64,000 bases of DNA from Betaproteobacteria bacterium (lineage in GTDB: Bacteria > Pseudomonadota > Gammaproteobacteria > Burkholderiales > Rhodocyclaceae), in contig JADJXY010000001.1 in the NCBI GenBank assembly GCA_016720065.1, forward strand, positions 372,001-436,000, read 5' to 3'. Shown here one piece after another: positions 9,042-17,618 of the stretch. Both the position numbers and the translations under genes were made by a program. Position 1 is the stretch's first letter. Each line of letters opens with the position of its first letter. Below the pieces are notes generated by a model. It made no database searches, had not been told where the DNA came from, and worked only from the letters and a program-made list of their open reading frames with translations.

Positions 9042-9052
9042 TGGTATGACCA
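9042..9052 (+). promoter_or_regulatory. GntR (FadR/PdhR-type) operator-like palindrome
   Basis: The sequence TGGT-ATG-ACCA is a perfect palindrome with a three-base centre. It matches the TGGTnnnACCA core bound by FadR-subfamily GntR regulators such as PdhR and LldR. It lies 61 bases upstream of the first dctP start. Regulators of this kind often respond to 2-oxo acids or lactate, which fits a TakP-like transporter. No gntR gene is in the window. Confidence 0.45.
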
Positions 9053-9505
9053 ATATTGTCCGCTCTTTCCTGGGCAGGTCAGCCACTCCCAGAACCCACT
9101 CAAGGAGGAAGCATGCAACGTCGCGATTTTCTCAAGAAGGCTTCGGTCGGCGCTGCCGCCGGGGCCGCCGCAACCCTGGCCGCCCCGGCCATTGCCAATG
9201 AACTGCCGTCGATCAAGTGGCGGCTTACGTCCAGCTTTCCCAAGAGCCTGGACACCATCTACGGTGGCGCCGAGCAGCTGGCGGCCCGCATCAAGGAGCT
9301 GACCAGCGGCAAGTTCGAGATCCGCGTCTTCGCCGGCGGCGAGATCGTCCCCGGCCTCCAGGCCATGGATGCCGTGCAACAGGGCACCGTCGAGTGCTGC
9401 CATACCGCGTCCTACTACTACGTCGGCAAGGACCGCAGCTTCGCCTTCGGTACGGCCCTGCCCTTCGGCATCAACGCCCGCCAGACCAACGCCTGGATCT
9501 ACTAC

Positions 9506-9521
9506 GGAAACTCTGCATAAG
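9506..9521. repeat. Left terminal inverted repeat of the IS
   Basis: Sixteen bases starting GGAAACTCTG; pairs with 10667-10682 at 12 of 16 positions. The target duplication CTAC is immediately outside (9502-9505). Confidence 0.85.
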
Positions 9522-9572
9522 TAACCATCATGCAGCGCAATTTGAGAAAATGACGGCATTGTCATTGAGTTG

Positions 9573-10568
9573 ATGAGACAGATGAAACCGATGAAGCAAC
9601 TGAGCCTGGCCGAGACGGGTTTTTTGCCGAAAGCCGGCAAGCAAACCCGCAAGGCAGTGTTCCTGGCGGAGATGGAAACGGTGGTGCCGTGGTCGCGTCT
9701 TGAGTCGCTGATCGAGCCGTTCTACCCGAAAAAGGGAAACGGCCGCCCGCCGATGCCGCTGGGCACGATGCTGCGGATTCACTTCATGCAACAGTGGTTT
9801 GGTTACTCGGACCCGGCGATGGAAGAAGCCTTGCACGACGTGCCGCTGCTGCGCCAGTTTGCCGGACTGGATGCCTTCGAGGATGTGATGCCAGACGAAA
9901 GCACCATCTTGCGCTTCCGCCATCTGCTGGAGAAGCATGACCTGGCGGTGGCGATCTTTGCCGAGGTCAACGCGGTGTTGTCGGAGAAAGGGCTGTCGAT
10001 GAAGCGCGGCACGGTAGTCGATGCAACGCTGATTGCAGCACCGAGTTCGACGAAGAACGAAGACAAGAAGCGTGATCCAGAAATGACGCAGACCAAGAAG
10101 GGCAATCAGTGGCACTTCGGGATGAAAGCCCATATTGGCGTCGATGCCGACAGCGGCTTGATTCATACCGTGGAATGCACGACGGCCAAGGTTGCGGACA
10201 TTGCGATGATGGAGAAGTGCCTGCACGGGGAAGAAGCCATTGCGCTCGGTGATCGCGGCTATCACAAGAAGAACCGGACGATTGACGAGTTCCAGAAGGA
10301 AGGCAATCTGTCTGTTCTGACACCGACCAAGAAGCCGGCTGGCGGAGCGCTGACTGAGGAGCAGAAGGCGTTCAACCGGATGCTCTCGGCGGTGCGGGCA
10401 ATTGTTGAACATCCGTTCCGGGTAGTGAAGCGCCAGTTTGGCTTTGTGAAAGTTCGCTACCGTGGTCTGGCGAAGAATACGGGGCAGATCGTGACGCTGT
10501 TTGCGCTGGCAAATTTGTGGATGGCTCGCAAGCGATTGTTGCCCTTGGTGGGCGAGGTGCGCCCGTGA
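9573..10568 (+). CDS. IS5-family DDE transposase
   Basis: A 331-residue transposase. The catalytic residues can be seen in V-V-D-A-T-L-I (first Asp), L-G-D-R-G-Y-H-K (second Asp) and V-E-H-P-F-R-V-V-K-R-Q-F-G (Glu with the YREK-like signature of IS5). It is intact from ATG 9573 to TGA. Codon use is less GC-biased than the flanking dctP genes, consistent with acquired DNA. Confidence 0.95.
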   Translation: MRQMKPMKQLSLAETGFLPKAGKQTRKAVFLAEMETVVPWSRLESLIEPFYPKKGNGRPPMPLGTMLRIHFMQQWFGYSDPAMEEALHDVPLLRQFAGLDAFEDVMPDESTILRFRHLLEKHDLAVAIFAEVNAVLSEKGLSMKRGTVVDATLIAAPSSTKNEDKKRDPEMTQTKKGNQWHFGMKAHIGVDADSGLIHTVECTTAKVADIAMMEKCLHGEEAIALGDRGYHKKNRTIDEFQKEGNLSVLTPTKKPAGGALTEEQKAFNRMLSAVRAIVEHPFRVVKRQFGFVKVRYRGLAKNTGQIVTLFALANLWMARKRLLPLVGEVRP

Positions 10569-10666
10569 AACGGGAAATGCAGGGAAAACTCCCTGGATTT
10601 CACGGTCAACGGTCGAAAATCGCCTGTTTTTCATCTTTTTTATGACAGCCTGCGCGGAAATAGCCG

Positions 10667-10682
10667 GTTATTCAGAGAATCC
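10667..10682. repeat. Right terminal inverted repeat of the IS
   Basis: Sixteen bases (plus strand ends CAGAGAATCC) that pair with the left end. The duplicated target CTAC follows at 10683-10686 and the dctP reading frame resumes there. Confidence 0.85.
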
Positions 10683-10936
10683 CTACGGTGGCGGCCAGGA
10701 ACTGATGGACGAGTTCTACGCCGGTTACAACTTCGTCTCCTTCCCCGGCGGCAATACCGGTACCCAGATGGGTGGCTGGTGGCGCAAGGAGATCAACAGC
10801 GTCGCCGACTTGAAGGGTGTCAAGATGCGCATCGGCGGCCTGGGTGGCGCGGTGTTCTCCGAACTGGGCGTGATTCCCCAGCAGATCGCCGCCGGCGACA
10901 TCTATCTGGCCCTGGAAAAAGGCACCATCGACGCCG

Positions 10937-10970
<34 letters not shown>

Positions 10971-11497
10971 GGGCTTCTACAAAGTGGCCAAGAATTACTA
11001 CGGTCCGGGCTGGTGGGAGCCGGGCACCTGCCTGCAGTTCTTCGTGAACAAGAAGGAGTGGGACAAGCTGCCCAAGGAGTACCAGGCCGCTTTCAAGGTC
11101 GCCGCGGCCGAGGCCAATGTCACCATGCTGGCCGAGTACGATCACAAGAACCCCATCGCCCTCGCCAAACTCCTGCAACAAGGCGTCAAGCTGCGGACCT
11201 TCCCCAAGGAAATCCTGGAAGGTTCCTTCAAGGCCGCCCAGCAGATATTTGCCGACGAGTCCGCCAAGAACCCGTCCTTCAAGAAGCTCTACGACTCCTA
11301 TACCAAGTACGGCAAGACTCAACGGGCTTGGTTCTCGGTGGCGGAAGTGCCGCTGGACAACTTCATGCAGTCCCATCGCGGCTGAGAAAACGACGCACCG
11401 CGCCCGCCGGGGCGCTCCCGTCGATAACACCCTGACCTCCGCGGCTTCCATGCCCCGGGGGTTAGGGTTTTCCGCAACTGGCGTGTTGCAGCTCTGT

Positions 11498-11527
11498 GGG
11501 CAAGAATGGTCTTGCCCATCGGTTTTT
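11498..11527 (+). terminator. Terminator-like hairpin between the two dctP copies
   Basis: GGGCAAG and CTTGCCC form a perfect 7-bp stem around a 6-base loop. A TTTTT run begins five bases later. It could end transcripts from the broken dctP copy or the IS, or act as a leader attenuator for the intact copy, whose start is 27 bases on. The gap before the U-run makes it a non-ideal terminator. Confidence 0.45.
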
Positions 11528-11553
11528 CGTCCGATGAAAACAGAGGAGACACC

Positions 11554-12642
11554 ATGCAACGTCGCGATTTTCTGAAGAAAGCCACCGTCGGCGCCGCCGC
11601 CGGTGCAGCGGCCACCGTCGCCGCCCCGGCCATTGCCAACGAACTGCCGTCCATCAAGTGGCGGCTCACTTCCAGCTTCCCCAAGAGCCTGGACACCATC
11701 TTTGGCGGCGCCGAAGTGCTCGCCAACCGTCTGCGCGCCATGACCAATGGCAAGTTCGACATCCGCGTCTTTGCCGGCGGCGAGATCGTCCCCGGCCTGC
11801 AAGCCCTGGACGCTGCGCAGCAAGGCACCGTCGAGGTCTGCCATACCTGCTCCTACTATTACGTGGGCAAGGACAAGACCTTCGGCTTCGGCACGGCGCT
11901 GCCCTTCGGCATGAATTACCGCCAGATGAATGCCTGGATCTACTATGGCGGCGGGCAGAAGCTCCTGGACGAGTTCTATTCCAATTACAACGTCGTCTCC
12001 TTCGCCGGCGGCAATACCGGCACCCAGATGGGCGGCTGGTTCCGCAAGGAGATCAAGACCCTGGCCGACGTGAAGGGCCTCAAGATTCGCATCGCCGGCC
12101 TGGGGGGTAACGTCTATGCCGCCCTGGGCGCGGTGCCGCAGCAGATCGCCGGGGGTGACATCTACCCGGCCCTGGAAAAAGGCACTATCGACGCCGCCGA
12201 GTGGGTCGGACCCTACGACGACGAAAAGCTGGGCTTCTACAAGGTGGCCAAAAACTACTATTACCCGGGGTGGTGGGAGCCGGGCCCGGTCATCCACTTC
12301 TTCGTGAACAAGAAGGAATGGGACAAGCTGCCCAAGGAGTACCAGGAGGCCTTCCAGGCCGCCGCCTACGAGTCCAACGTGACCATGATGGCCGAATACG
12401 ACCACAAGAACCCGGCGGCCCTGTCCAAGCTCCTGCAGAACGGCGTCAAGCTGCGGGCCTACTCGGATGAAATCCTCAAGGCGGCGCGCAAGGCGGCGCT
12501 GCAACTCTACGCCGACGAGTCGAACGCCAATCCGGCCTTCAAGAAGATCTACACGGAGTGGGACAAGTACCGCAAATCGACCAACGCCTGGTTCAGCGTG
12601 GCCGAGATGCGCATGGACAGCTTCCTGCAGAAGGCGAAGTAG
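11554..12642 (+). CDS. dctP: TRAP transporter periplasmic binding protein (TakP-like), intact copy
   Basis: A 362-residue extracytoplasmic receptor of the TakP/FcbT1 branch of TRAP systems, which bind 2-oxo acids or related carboxylates. It carries a twin-arginine signal (RRDFLKKAT), an Ala-rich core and an A-I-A-N cleavage region. Conserved segments include T-G-T-Q-M-G-G-W-F-R-K-E, V-P-Q-Q-I-A-G-G-D-I-Y and E-W-V-G-P-Y-D-D-E-K-L-G-F. AGAGGAGA precedes the ATG. The membrane subunits DctQ and DctM are encoded at 13330-15491 on the other strand. It is the only functional receptor here because copy 1 is disrupted. The ligand is inferred. Confidence 0.92.
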   Translation: MQRRDFLKKATVGAAAGAAATVAAPAIANELPSIKWRLTSSFPKSLDTIFGGAEVLANRLRAMTNGKFDIRVFAGGEIVPGLQALDAAQQGTVEVCHTCSYYYVGKDKTFGFGTALPFGMNYRQMNAWIYYGGGQKLLDEFYSNYNVVSFAGGNTGTQMGGWFRKEIKTLADVKGLKIRIAGLGGNVYAALGAVPQQIAGGDIYPALEKGTIDAAEWVGPYDDEKLGFYKVAKNYYYPGWWEPGPVIHFFVNKKEWDKLPKEYQEAFQAAAYESNVTMMAEYDHKNPAALSKLLQNGVKLRAYSDEILKAARKAALQLYADESNANPAFKKIYTEWDKYRKSTNAWFSVAEMRMDSFLQKAK

Positions 12643-12662
12643 TCTCCGGCTTCCGGGGCGTC

Positions 12663-12694
12663 AAAAAAACCCGCCGCATCCCGGCGGGTTTTTT
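12663..12694. terminator. Bidirectional rho-independent terminator
   Basis: An A7 run, an AACCCGCCG / CGGCGGGTT stem around a short loop, then a T6 run. It lies between the convergent dctP and dps genes and can serve both strands. Confidence 0.92.
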
Positions 12695-12708
12695 ATTGCC
12701 CTTGGAAG

Positions 12709-13173
12709 TCACGCCTCCAGCAGGCTGCGCAGCATCCAGGCGTTCTTTTCGTGAATCTGCATGCGCTGGGTCAGGAGGTCGGCGGTGGGTTCGTCCCCCG
12801 CCTTGTCCACCACCGGGAAGATGCTGCGGGCGGTCTTGATCACGGCTTCCTGGCCGGCCACCAATTGCCGGATCATGTCGTTCGCCTTGGGGACGCCTTC
12901 GCTTTCCTCGATGACCGTGAGCTTGGCGAATTCGCCGAAGGTTCCCGGGGCGGGGAAGTCCAGGGCGCGGATGCGCTCGGCGATGAGGTCGAGGGCGTTC
13001 CACAATTCCGTGTACTGATCCATGAACATCACGTGCAAGGTGTTGAACATGGGGCCCTTCACGTTCCAGTGGAAGTTATGGGTCTTCAGATAGAGGGTGA
13101 AGGAATCCGCCAGCAGGCGGGATAGTCCGGCGGCGATTTTTTCGCGCTCCTTCTTGCTGATGCCGATGTCCAT
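12709..13173 (-). CDS. dps: Dps family ferritin-like DNA-protection protein
   Basis: A 154-residue four-helix protein starting at ATG 13173 with AAGGAG upstream. The inter-subunit ferroxidase motif is present: H-N-F-H-W-N-V-K-G-P-x-F near residues 34-45 and D-x-I-A-E-R-I-R further on. Dps dodecamers oxidise iron with H2O2 and shield DNA. The longer frame to 13248 lacks a ribosome site. It has its own promoter with an OxyR-like site (see 13206-13271), so it is independent of the TRAP genes on both sides. Confidence 0.95.
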   Translation of the reverse strand: MDIGISKKEREKIAAGLSRLLADSFTLYLKTHNFHWNVKGPMFNTLHVMFMDQYTELWNALDLIAERIRALDFPAPGTFGEFAKLTVIEESEGVPKANDMIRQLVAGQEAVIKTARSIFPVVDKAGDEPTADLLTQRMQIHEKNAWMLRSLLEA

Positions 13174-13205
13174 GCGGGTCTCCTTGTGCGGGTTGGTGTG
13201 GAGAC

Positions 13206-13234
13206 ATTGTGCGCTGGCGCTCGGCGGCCAGCAA
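13206..13234 (-). promoter_or_regulatory. Probable sigma-70 promoter of dps
   Basis: On the minus strand, TTGCTG (13234-13229), a 17-base spacer and CACAAT (13211-13206). The -10 box is 33 bases above the start codon. The -35 box is poor (3 of 6), as expected of an activator-dependent promoter. Confidence 0.5.
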
Positions 13235-13271
13235 ATGGCTATCGTCACTTCCTGCGATAGCGCATCGCTAT
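13235..13271 (-). promoter_or_regulatory. OxyR-like binding site upstream of dps
   Basis: A perfect ATAG-N7-CTAT element (13257-13271) fits half of the OxyR consensus of four half-sites spaced by 7 bases. Continuing the same spacing, the two other half-site positions read CACT (13246-13249, poor) and ATGG (13235-13238, 3 of 4). The last one abuts the -35 box, the geometry used by OxyR to activate dps and ahpC-type promoters. Confidence 0.5.
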
Positions 13272-13301
13272 AAAAAACAGAGCCCCCTCAGGGGCTCTGC
13301 A
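13272..13301 (-). terminator. Rho-independent terminator of dctQM
   Basis: On the minus strand, CAGAGCCCC and GGGGCTCTG pair around a short loop and are followed by TTTTTT. It lies 28 bases beyond the dctM stop and directly before the dps regulatory region, which it insulates. Confidence 0.88.
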
Positions 13302-13329
13302 GTGCGGGTGAACCGAAGCAGCGCAGGCG

Positions 13330-14901
13330 CTATTTGCTGTTCCCGAGATCCTTGAGCAACTGGGCGTCGCCGTCCTTGTCGCCCTTGGCTTCGTCGGCGC
13401 CTTCGCCAGGCTTGGCCGCCTCGCCGTTGCCGAGTTGCTTCAGGAGCGCGTTTTCCTCTTCAGAGCCTTCCTTGGCTTCGCCTTCCTTGTCGCCTTCGCT
13501 TTGCTCCCCGCCCATCAGGGATTCGAGGTCCGATCCGTCCTGGGTCTGGATTTGCTCCGCCCGGGCCTTCGCTTCCGGATCGCCGTAACTGACGATATTC
13601 GGGAAGATGATGATGATGGCCACCATGATGATCTGGATGCAGACGAAGGGAATGGCGCCCCAGTAGATATCGGTCGTCTTCACCGAGGCCGGAGCCACCG
13701 AGCGCAGGTAGAAGAGGGCGAAGCCGAAGGGCGGGTGCATGAAGGAGGTCTGCATGTTCACCCCGAGCAGGACGCCGAACCAGATCAGGTCGATGCCAAG
13801 CTTCTCGGCCACCGGCGCCAGCAGCGGCACGATGATGAAGGACAGCTCGAAGAAGTCCAGGAAGAAGGCGAGCAGGAAAACCAGGATATTCACCACGATG
13901 AGGAAGCCCAGCTGGCCTCCCGGTAGGGAGAGCAGCAGGTGCTCGACCCACAGGTCGCCATTCACCCCGCGGAAGACCAGGCCGAACACGGTGGCGCCGA
14001 CCAGGATGAAGACCACGAAGGATGAGAGCTTGCCGGTGGTTTCCATGGCCTGCTTGAGCAGCTTCCAGGACAGGCGTTTGCGCACGATGGCCATGATCAG
14101 GGCGCCGGCCGCGCCCATGGCGCCGCCTTCCGTTGGCGTGGCGATGCCGAGGAAGATGGTGCCCAGCACGAGGAAGATGAGCAACAGCGGTGGCACCAGG
14201 GTGGTGAGGACACGCAGCAGCAGCTTGGCGCCGCGCAGACTGCGGGCCTCCGGCGGCAGGGCCGGGGCGGCGTTGGGTTTCACCAGGGTGAGGATGAAGA
14301 CGTAGCCGACGTAGAGGCCGGTGAGTACCAGGCCCGGCACCAGGGCGCCTTCGTACATGTCGCCCACCGAGCGGCCGAGCTGGTCGGCCATGATGATGAG
14401 CACCAGGGAGGGCGGGATGATCTGGGCCAGGGTGCCGGAGGCGGCGATGACGCCGGAGGCGAGCCGCTTGTCGTAGCCGTAGCGCAGCATGATGGGCAGG
14501 GAAATGAGGCCCATGGAAATGACCGAGGCGGCGACCACGCCGGTGGTGGCGGCGAGCAGGGCGCCGACGAAGATCACGGCGTAGGCGAGGCCGCCCCGCA
14601 GCGGGCCGAAGAGCTGGCCGATGGTGTCGAGAAGGTCTTCCGCCATCCCCGAGCGTTCGAGAATCAGCCCCATGAAGGTGAAGAACGGGATGGCCAGCAG
14701 CGTGTCGTTGGCCATGATGCCGAATATGCGCTCTGGCAGGGCCTGGAAGAGGGCGGGGGTGAGGAGCCCGAGTTCGATGCCGATCAGGCCGAAGACGATG
14801 CCGTTGGCCGCCAAGGCGAAGGCCACCGGATAGCCGAGCAGGAGGAAGAAAACCAGGGCCCCGAACATGAGGGGCGCCATGTTGGCGATGACCCATTCCA
14901 T
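13330..14901 (-). CDS. dctM: TRAP transporter large permease with an unusual charged C-terminal tail
   Basis: A 523-residue inner-membrane protein. Residues 1 to about 439 are the DctM fold with about 12-13 hydrophobic segments, including G-x-x-L-A-Q-I-I-P-P-S and M-Q-T-S-F-M-H-P-P-F-G-F signatures. Residues 440-523 form a hydrophilic tail rich in Glu, Lys, Gly and Asp, containing two copies of an L-L-K-x-L-G-N motif; typical DctM proteins end soon after the last helix. It starts with a TAATG overlap with dctQ, so translation is coupled. Confidence 0.93.
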   Translation of the reverse strand: MEWVIANMAPLMFGALVFFLLLGYPVAFALAANGIVFGLIGIELGLLTPALFQALPERIFGIMANDTLLAIPFFTFMGLILERSGMAEDLLDTIGQLFGPLRGGLAYAVIFVGALLAATTGVVAASVISMGLISLPIMLRYGYDKRLASGVIAASGTLAQIIPPSLVLIIMADQLGRSVGDMYEGALVPGLVLTGLYVGYVFILTLVKPNAAPALPPEARSLRGAKLLLRVLTTLVPPLLLIFLVLGTIFLGIATPTEGGAMGAAGALIMAIVRKRLSWKLLKQAMETTGKLSSFVVFILVGATVFGLVFRGVNGDLWVEHLLLSLPGGQLGFLIVVNILVFLLAFFLDFFELSFIIVPLLAPVAEKLGIDLIWFGVLLGVNMQTSFMHPPFGFALFYLRSVAPASVKTTDIYWGAIPFVCIQIIMVAIIIIFPNIVSYGDPEAKARAEQIQTQDGSDLESLMGGEQSEGDKEGEAKEGSEEENALLKQLGNGEAAKPGEGADEAKGDKDGDAQLLKDLGNSK

Positions 14902-15491
14902 TATTTCTTCTCCTGGGCCAGGCGGGCGATTTCAGCGGCCAGTTCTTCTTCGGGCGACAGCTTCTTGTCCTTGGAGTTGGGGTCTTCGATCAGTCCGGCG
15001 AGGAAGGCGAAGCGCTTGATCAGTTCCGATACCCCCTGCAGGGCCAGCAAGGCGAAGCCGATGGGCAGGAGCAGCTTGACGGGCCAGCGGATCAGGCCGC
15101 CGGCGTTGGCCGACATTTCCTGGATCTTGTAGGACTCGGCCACCAGGGGGAGCGCCAGCCACAGGACCAGGATGACCATGGGCAGCAGGAAGACCAGGGT
15201 GCCGATGATGTCGATGACGGCCTGGCCCTTGGGCGAAAGTTTGCCCGACAGGACGTCGATGCGCACATGTTCGTTCTTCTGCAGGGTGTAGGCCGAGCAC
15301 AGGAGGAAGATGGCGGCAAAGAGATACCACTGGATTTCCAGCAGGCCGTTGGAGCTGTAATTGAAAGCAAAACGCACGCTGGCGTTGCCGGCGCTGATGA
15401 CGGTCATGATCAGCACCAGCCAGAACGCCGCCTTGCCGACGGCGGCGTTGAGCGCGTCGATCAGGCCCGAGAGCTTGAGCAGAGGGGTCAC
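14901..15491 (-). CDS. dctQ: TRAP transporter small permease
   Basis: A 196-residue protein with four hydrophobic segments, the normal DctQ topology, including W-Y-L-F-A-A-I-F-L-L-C-S-A-Y and K-N-E-H-V-R-I-D-V. I chose GTG 15491 because AGGAGG lies 6 bases upstream; the longer frame is untypical. The C-terminus (about 30 residues) is hydrophilic and Glu/Lys-rich, like the tail of DctM. It is first in the dctQM operon; the receptor gene dctP lies on the other strand beyond dps. Confidence 0.93.
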   Translation of the reverse strand: MTPLLKLSGLIDALNAAVGKAAFWLVLIMTVISAGNASVRFAFNYSSNGLLEIQWYLFAAIFLLCSAYTLQKNEHVRIDVLSGKLSPKGQAVIDIIGTLVFLLPMVILVLWLALPLVAESYKIQEMSANAGGLIRWPVKLLLPIGFALLALQGVSELIKRFAFLAGLIEDPNSKDKKLSPEEELAAEIARLAQEKK

Positions 15492-15612
15492 GGTAGTCCT
15501 CCTAAGGTTGATAAAATGCCGGGCTTTTTGGCGACCCGCCCATTCGCCGGCTTTACGGGGGCGCGGACGCTCCCAAGTCCGGCCAATGTAGCCTCCCTCA
15601 GGATTGCGGAAA

Positions 15613-16269
15613 ATGGTGGAAATCCCTACCTCGCCCCTCACCCGTCTGTGCCTCGTGCGCCATGGCGAAACCGAATGGAACGCCGAGCGGCGCATCCAGG
15701 GTCAGATCGACATCGAACTCAACGCCACCGGCCGCCTCCAGGCCGAGGCCGCCGGCCGCTGGCTCGTGCGGGCGGGCCTGGTCGCGCTCTACAGTAGCGA
15801 TCTGCGGCGAGCCTGGCAGACAGCCCAGGCCATCGGCGCGGCCACTGGCCTGGAACCGGTCGCCCGGCCCGCCCTGCGCGAAAGGCGCTACGGCATTTTC
15901 GAAGGCCTGACCTACGCCGAACTGCAAGCGCGCCACCCGGCGGGCTACGCCGCTTTCGAGGCGCGGGACGCGGATTACGACTTCGAGAGTGGCGAAAGCC
16001 TCAAGACCATGTATGCCCGGGTGACCGGCTGCCTGGGCGAAATCGCCGCCGCCCATCCCGGGCAGACGGTGGCTCTGGTGCTGCACGGTGGTGTTCTCGA
16101 TATCGTCAATCGCTTCGTGCGCGGCACGGCCCTGGAGGCACCGCGGGACTTCCTCATTCCCAACGCCGGCCTCAACTGGATTTCCCGCCGTGCCGGCCAT
16201 TGGTTCCTCGACACCTGGGGCGACACCCGCCACCTGGAATCCGGCGCCCTGGACGAACTGCCGACGTGA
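15613..16269 (+). CDS. Histidine phosphatase (phosphoglycerate mutase-like) family protein
   Basis: A 218-residue protein. The catalytic L-V-R-H-G-E-T-x-W-N motif is at the N-terminus, R-A-x-x-T-A occurs near residue 70, and the second catalytic His is in L-V-L-H-G-G-V. The substrate is not fixed by sequence; relatives include GpmB-type phosphatases and CobC. It precedes glyA by 39 bases and may be cotranscribed with it. ATG 15613 is preferred over TTG 15604. Confidence 0.85.
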   Translation: MVEIPTSPLTRLCLVRHGETEWNAERRIQGQIDIELNATGRLQAEAAGRWLVRAGLVALYSSDLRRAWQTAQAIGAATGLEPVARPALRERRYGIFEGLTYAELQARHPAGYAAFEARDADYDFESGESLKTMYARVTGCLGEIAAAHPGQTVALVLHGGVLDIVNRFVRGTALEAPRDFLIPNAGLNWISRRAGHWFLDTWGDTRHLESGALDELPT

Positions 16270-16308
16270 TAAAATCCTCGCCCTTTTCAATGGCTTGAGG
16301 CATCCCCC

Positions 16309-17559
16309 ATGTTTTCCGCGAAAGACACCCTGGCGAAGATCGACCCCGAACTGTGGCAGGCCGTCACGGCCGAGAATCAGCGTCAGGAAGACCACATCGA
16401 ACTGATCGCGTCCGAAAACTACGTGAGCAAGGCCGTCATGGAAGCCCAGGGCTCCCAGCTCACCAACAAGTACGCCGAGGGCTACCCTGGCAAGCGCTAC
16501 TACGGCGGTTGCGAGCACGTGGACGTGGCCGAACAGCTGGCCATCGATCGCCTGAAGAAACTCTTCGGTGCCGAAGCCGCCAACGTGCAGCCCAACTCCG
16601 GTTCGCAAGCCAACCAGGCCGTCCTCATGGCCTTCGCCCAGCCCGGCGACACCCTCATGGGCATGAGCCTGGCCGAAGGCGGCCACCTCACCCACGGCAT
16701 GCCCCTCAACATGTCGGGCAAGTGGTTCAAGGTGGTGTCCTACGGCCTCGACGAAAACGAGGCCATCGACTACGACAGGATGGAAGCCCTGGCCCGGGAG
16801 CACAAGCCGCGCATCATCTGCGCCGGCGCCTCCGCCTACGCCCTGCGCATCGACTTCGAGCGCTTCGCCAAGGTGGCCCGGGAAATCGGCGCCATCTTCT
16901 GGGTCGATATGGCCCACTACGCCGGCCTCATCGCCGCCGGCTACTACCCCAACCCGGTGCCCCACGCCGACGTGGTCACCTCGACCACCCACAAGACCCT
17001 GCGCGGTCCCCGCGGCGGCATCATCCTGATGAAGGCCGAGCACGAGAAGGCCATCAATTCCGCCATCTTTCCCGGCCTCCAGGGCGGCCCGCTGATGCAC
17101 GTCATCGCCGCCAAGGCCGTGGCCTTCAAGGAAGCCGCCACGCCGGGCTTCCGCCAGTATCAGGAGCTGGTCATCGCCAACGCCCGCGTCATGGCCCGCG
17201 TGCTCTCCGAGGAGCGCGGCCTGCGCATCGTTTCCGGCCGCACCGAGAGCCACGTCTTCCTGGTGGACCTGCGCCCCAAGAACATCACCGGCAAGGAAGC
17301 CGAAGCCGCCTTGGGCCGCGCCCACATCACGGTCAACAAGAACGGCATCCCCAACGACCCCCAGAAGCCCTTCGTCACCTCCGGCATCCGCATCGGCTCC
17401 CCGGCCATGACCACCCGCGGCTTCACCGAAATCGAGGCCGAGAAGGTGGCCCATCTGGTGGCCGACGTGCTCGACGCCCCCAACGACGAGGCCGTGGCCG
17501 CCAAGGTGCGCGAGCAGGTGGCGGCCCTGTGCGCCCGGTTCCCGGTGTATGGGGCTTGA
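16309..17559 (+). CDS. glyA: Serine hydroxymethyltransferase
   Basis: PLP enzyme interconverting serine and glycine and supplying methylene-tetrahydrofolate. The 416-residue product has the typical length and carries the Schiff-base lysine motif V-T-S-T-T-H-K-T-L-R-G-P-R-G-G, the E-N-Y-V-S region and the Y-A-E-G-Y-P-G-K-R-Y-Y-G-G segment. An AT-rich GATAAAAT box 33 bases upstream could be a -10 element. It heads glyA-nrdR-ribD, a common betaproteobacterial arrangement. Confidence 0.98.
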   Translation: MFSAKDTLAKIDPELWQAVTAENQRQEDHIELIASENYVSKAVMEAQGSQLTNKYAEGYPGKRYYGGCEHVDVAEQLAIDRLKKLFGAEAANVQPNSGSQANQAVLMAFAQPGDTLMGMSLAEGGHLTHGMPLNMSGKWFKVVSYGLDENEAIDYDRMEALAREHKPRIICAGASAYALRIDFERFAKVAREIGAIFWVDMAHYAGLIAAGYYPNPVPHADVVTSTTHKTLRGPRGGIILMKAEHEKAINSAIFPGLQGGPLMHVIAAKAVAFKEAATPGFRQYQELVIANARVMARVLSEERGLRIVSGRTESHVFLVDLRPKNITGKEAEAALGRAHITVNKNGIPNDPQKPFVTSGIRIGSPAMTTRGFTEIEAEKVAHLVADVLDAPNDEAVAAKVREQVAALCARFPVYGA

Positions 17560-17618
17560 GGGGTGAGGCGTGAGGGGGGCGGCGTGGCGCGGCGGGTCCG
17601 GCCTGCGGGATTTCGTCC

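Larger units (their letters stand above)
9506..10682 (+). mobile_element. IS5-family insertion sequence (1177 bp)
   Basis: Comparing the broken dctP copy with its intact paralogue fixes both ends. Terminal inverted repeats of 16 bp (9506-9521, starting GGAAACTCTGC; 10667-10682) match at 12 of 16 positions. A 4-bp target duplication, CTAC, flanks the element (9502-9505 and 10683-10686). One transposase gene fills it. Length and organisation fit the IS5 subgroup of the IS5 family. The target is close to, but not exactly, the YTAR preferred by IS5. Precise ends and an intact transposase suggest a recent, possibly still active, insertion. Confidence 0.93.

Noticed and set aside
9000..9112. A sigma-54 promoter before dctP, as in some C4-dicarboxylate systems
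   Set aside because: No GG-N10-GC arrangement of the -24/-12 type was found.
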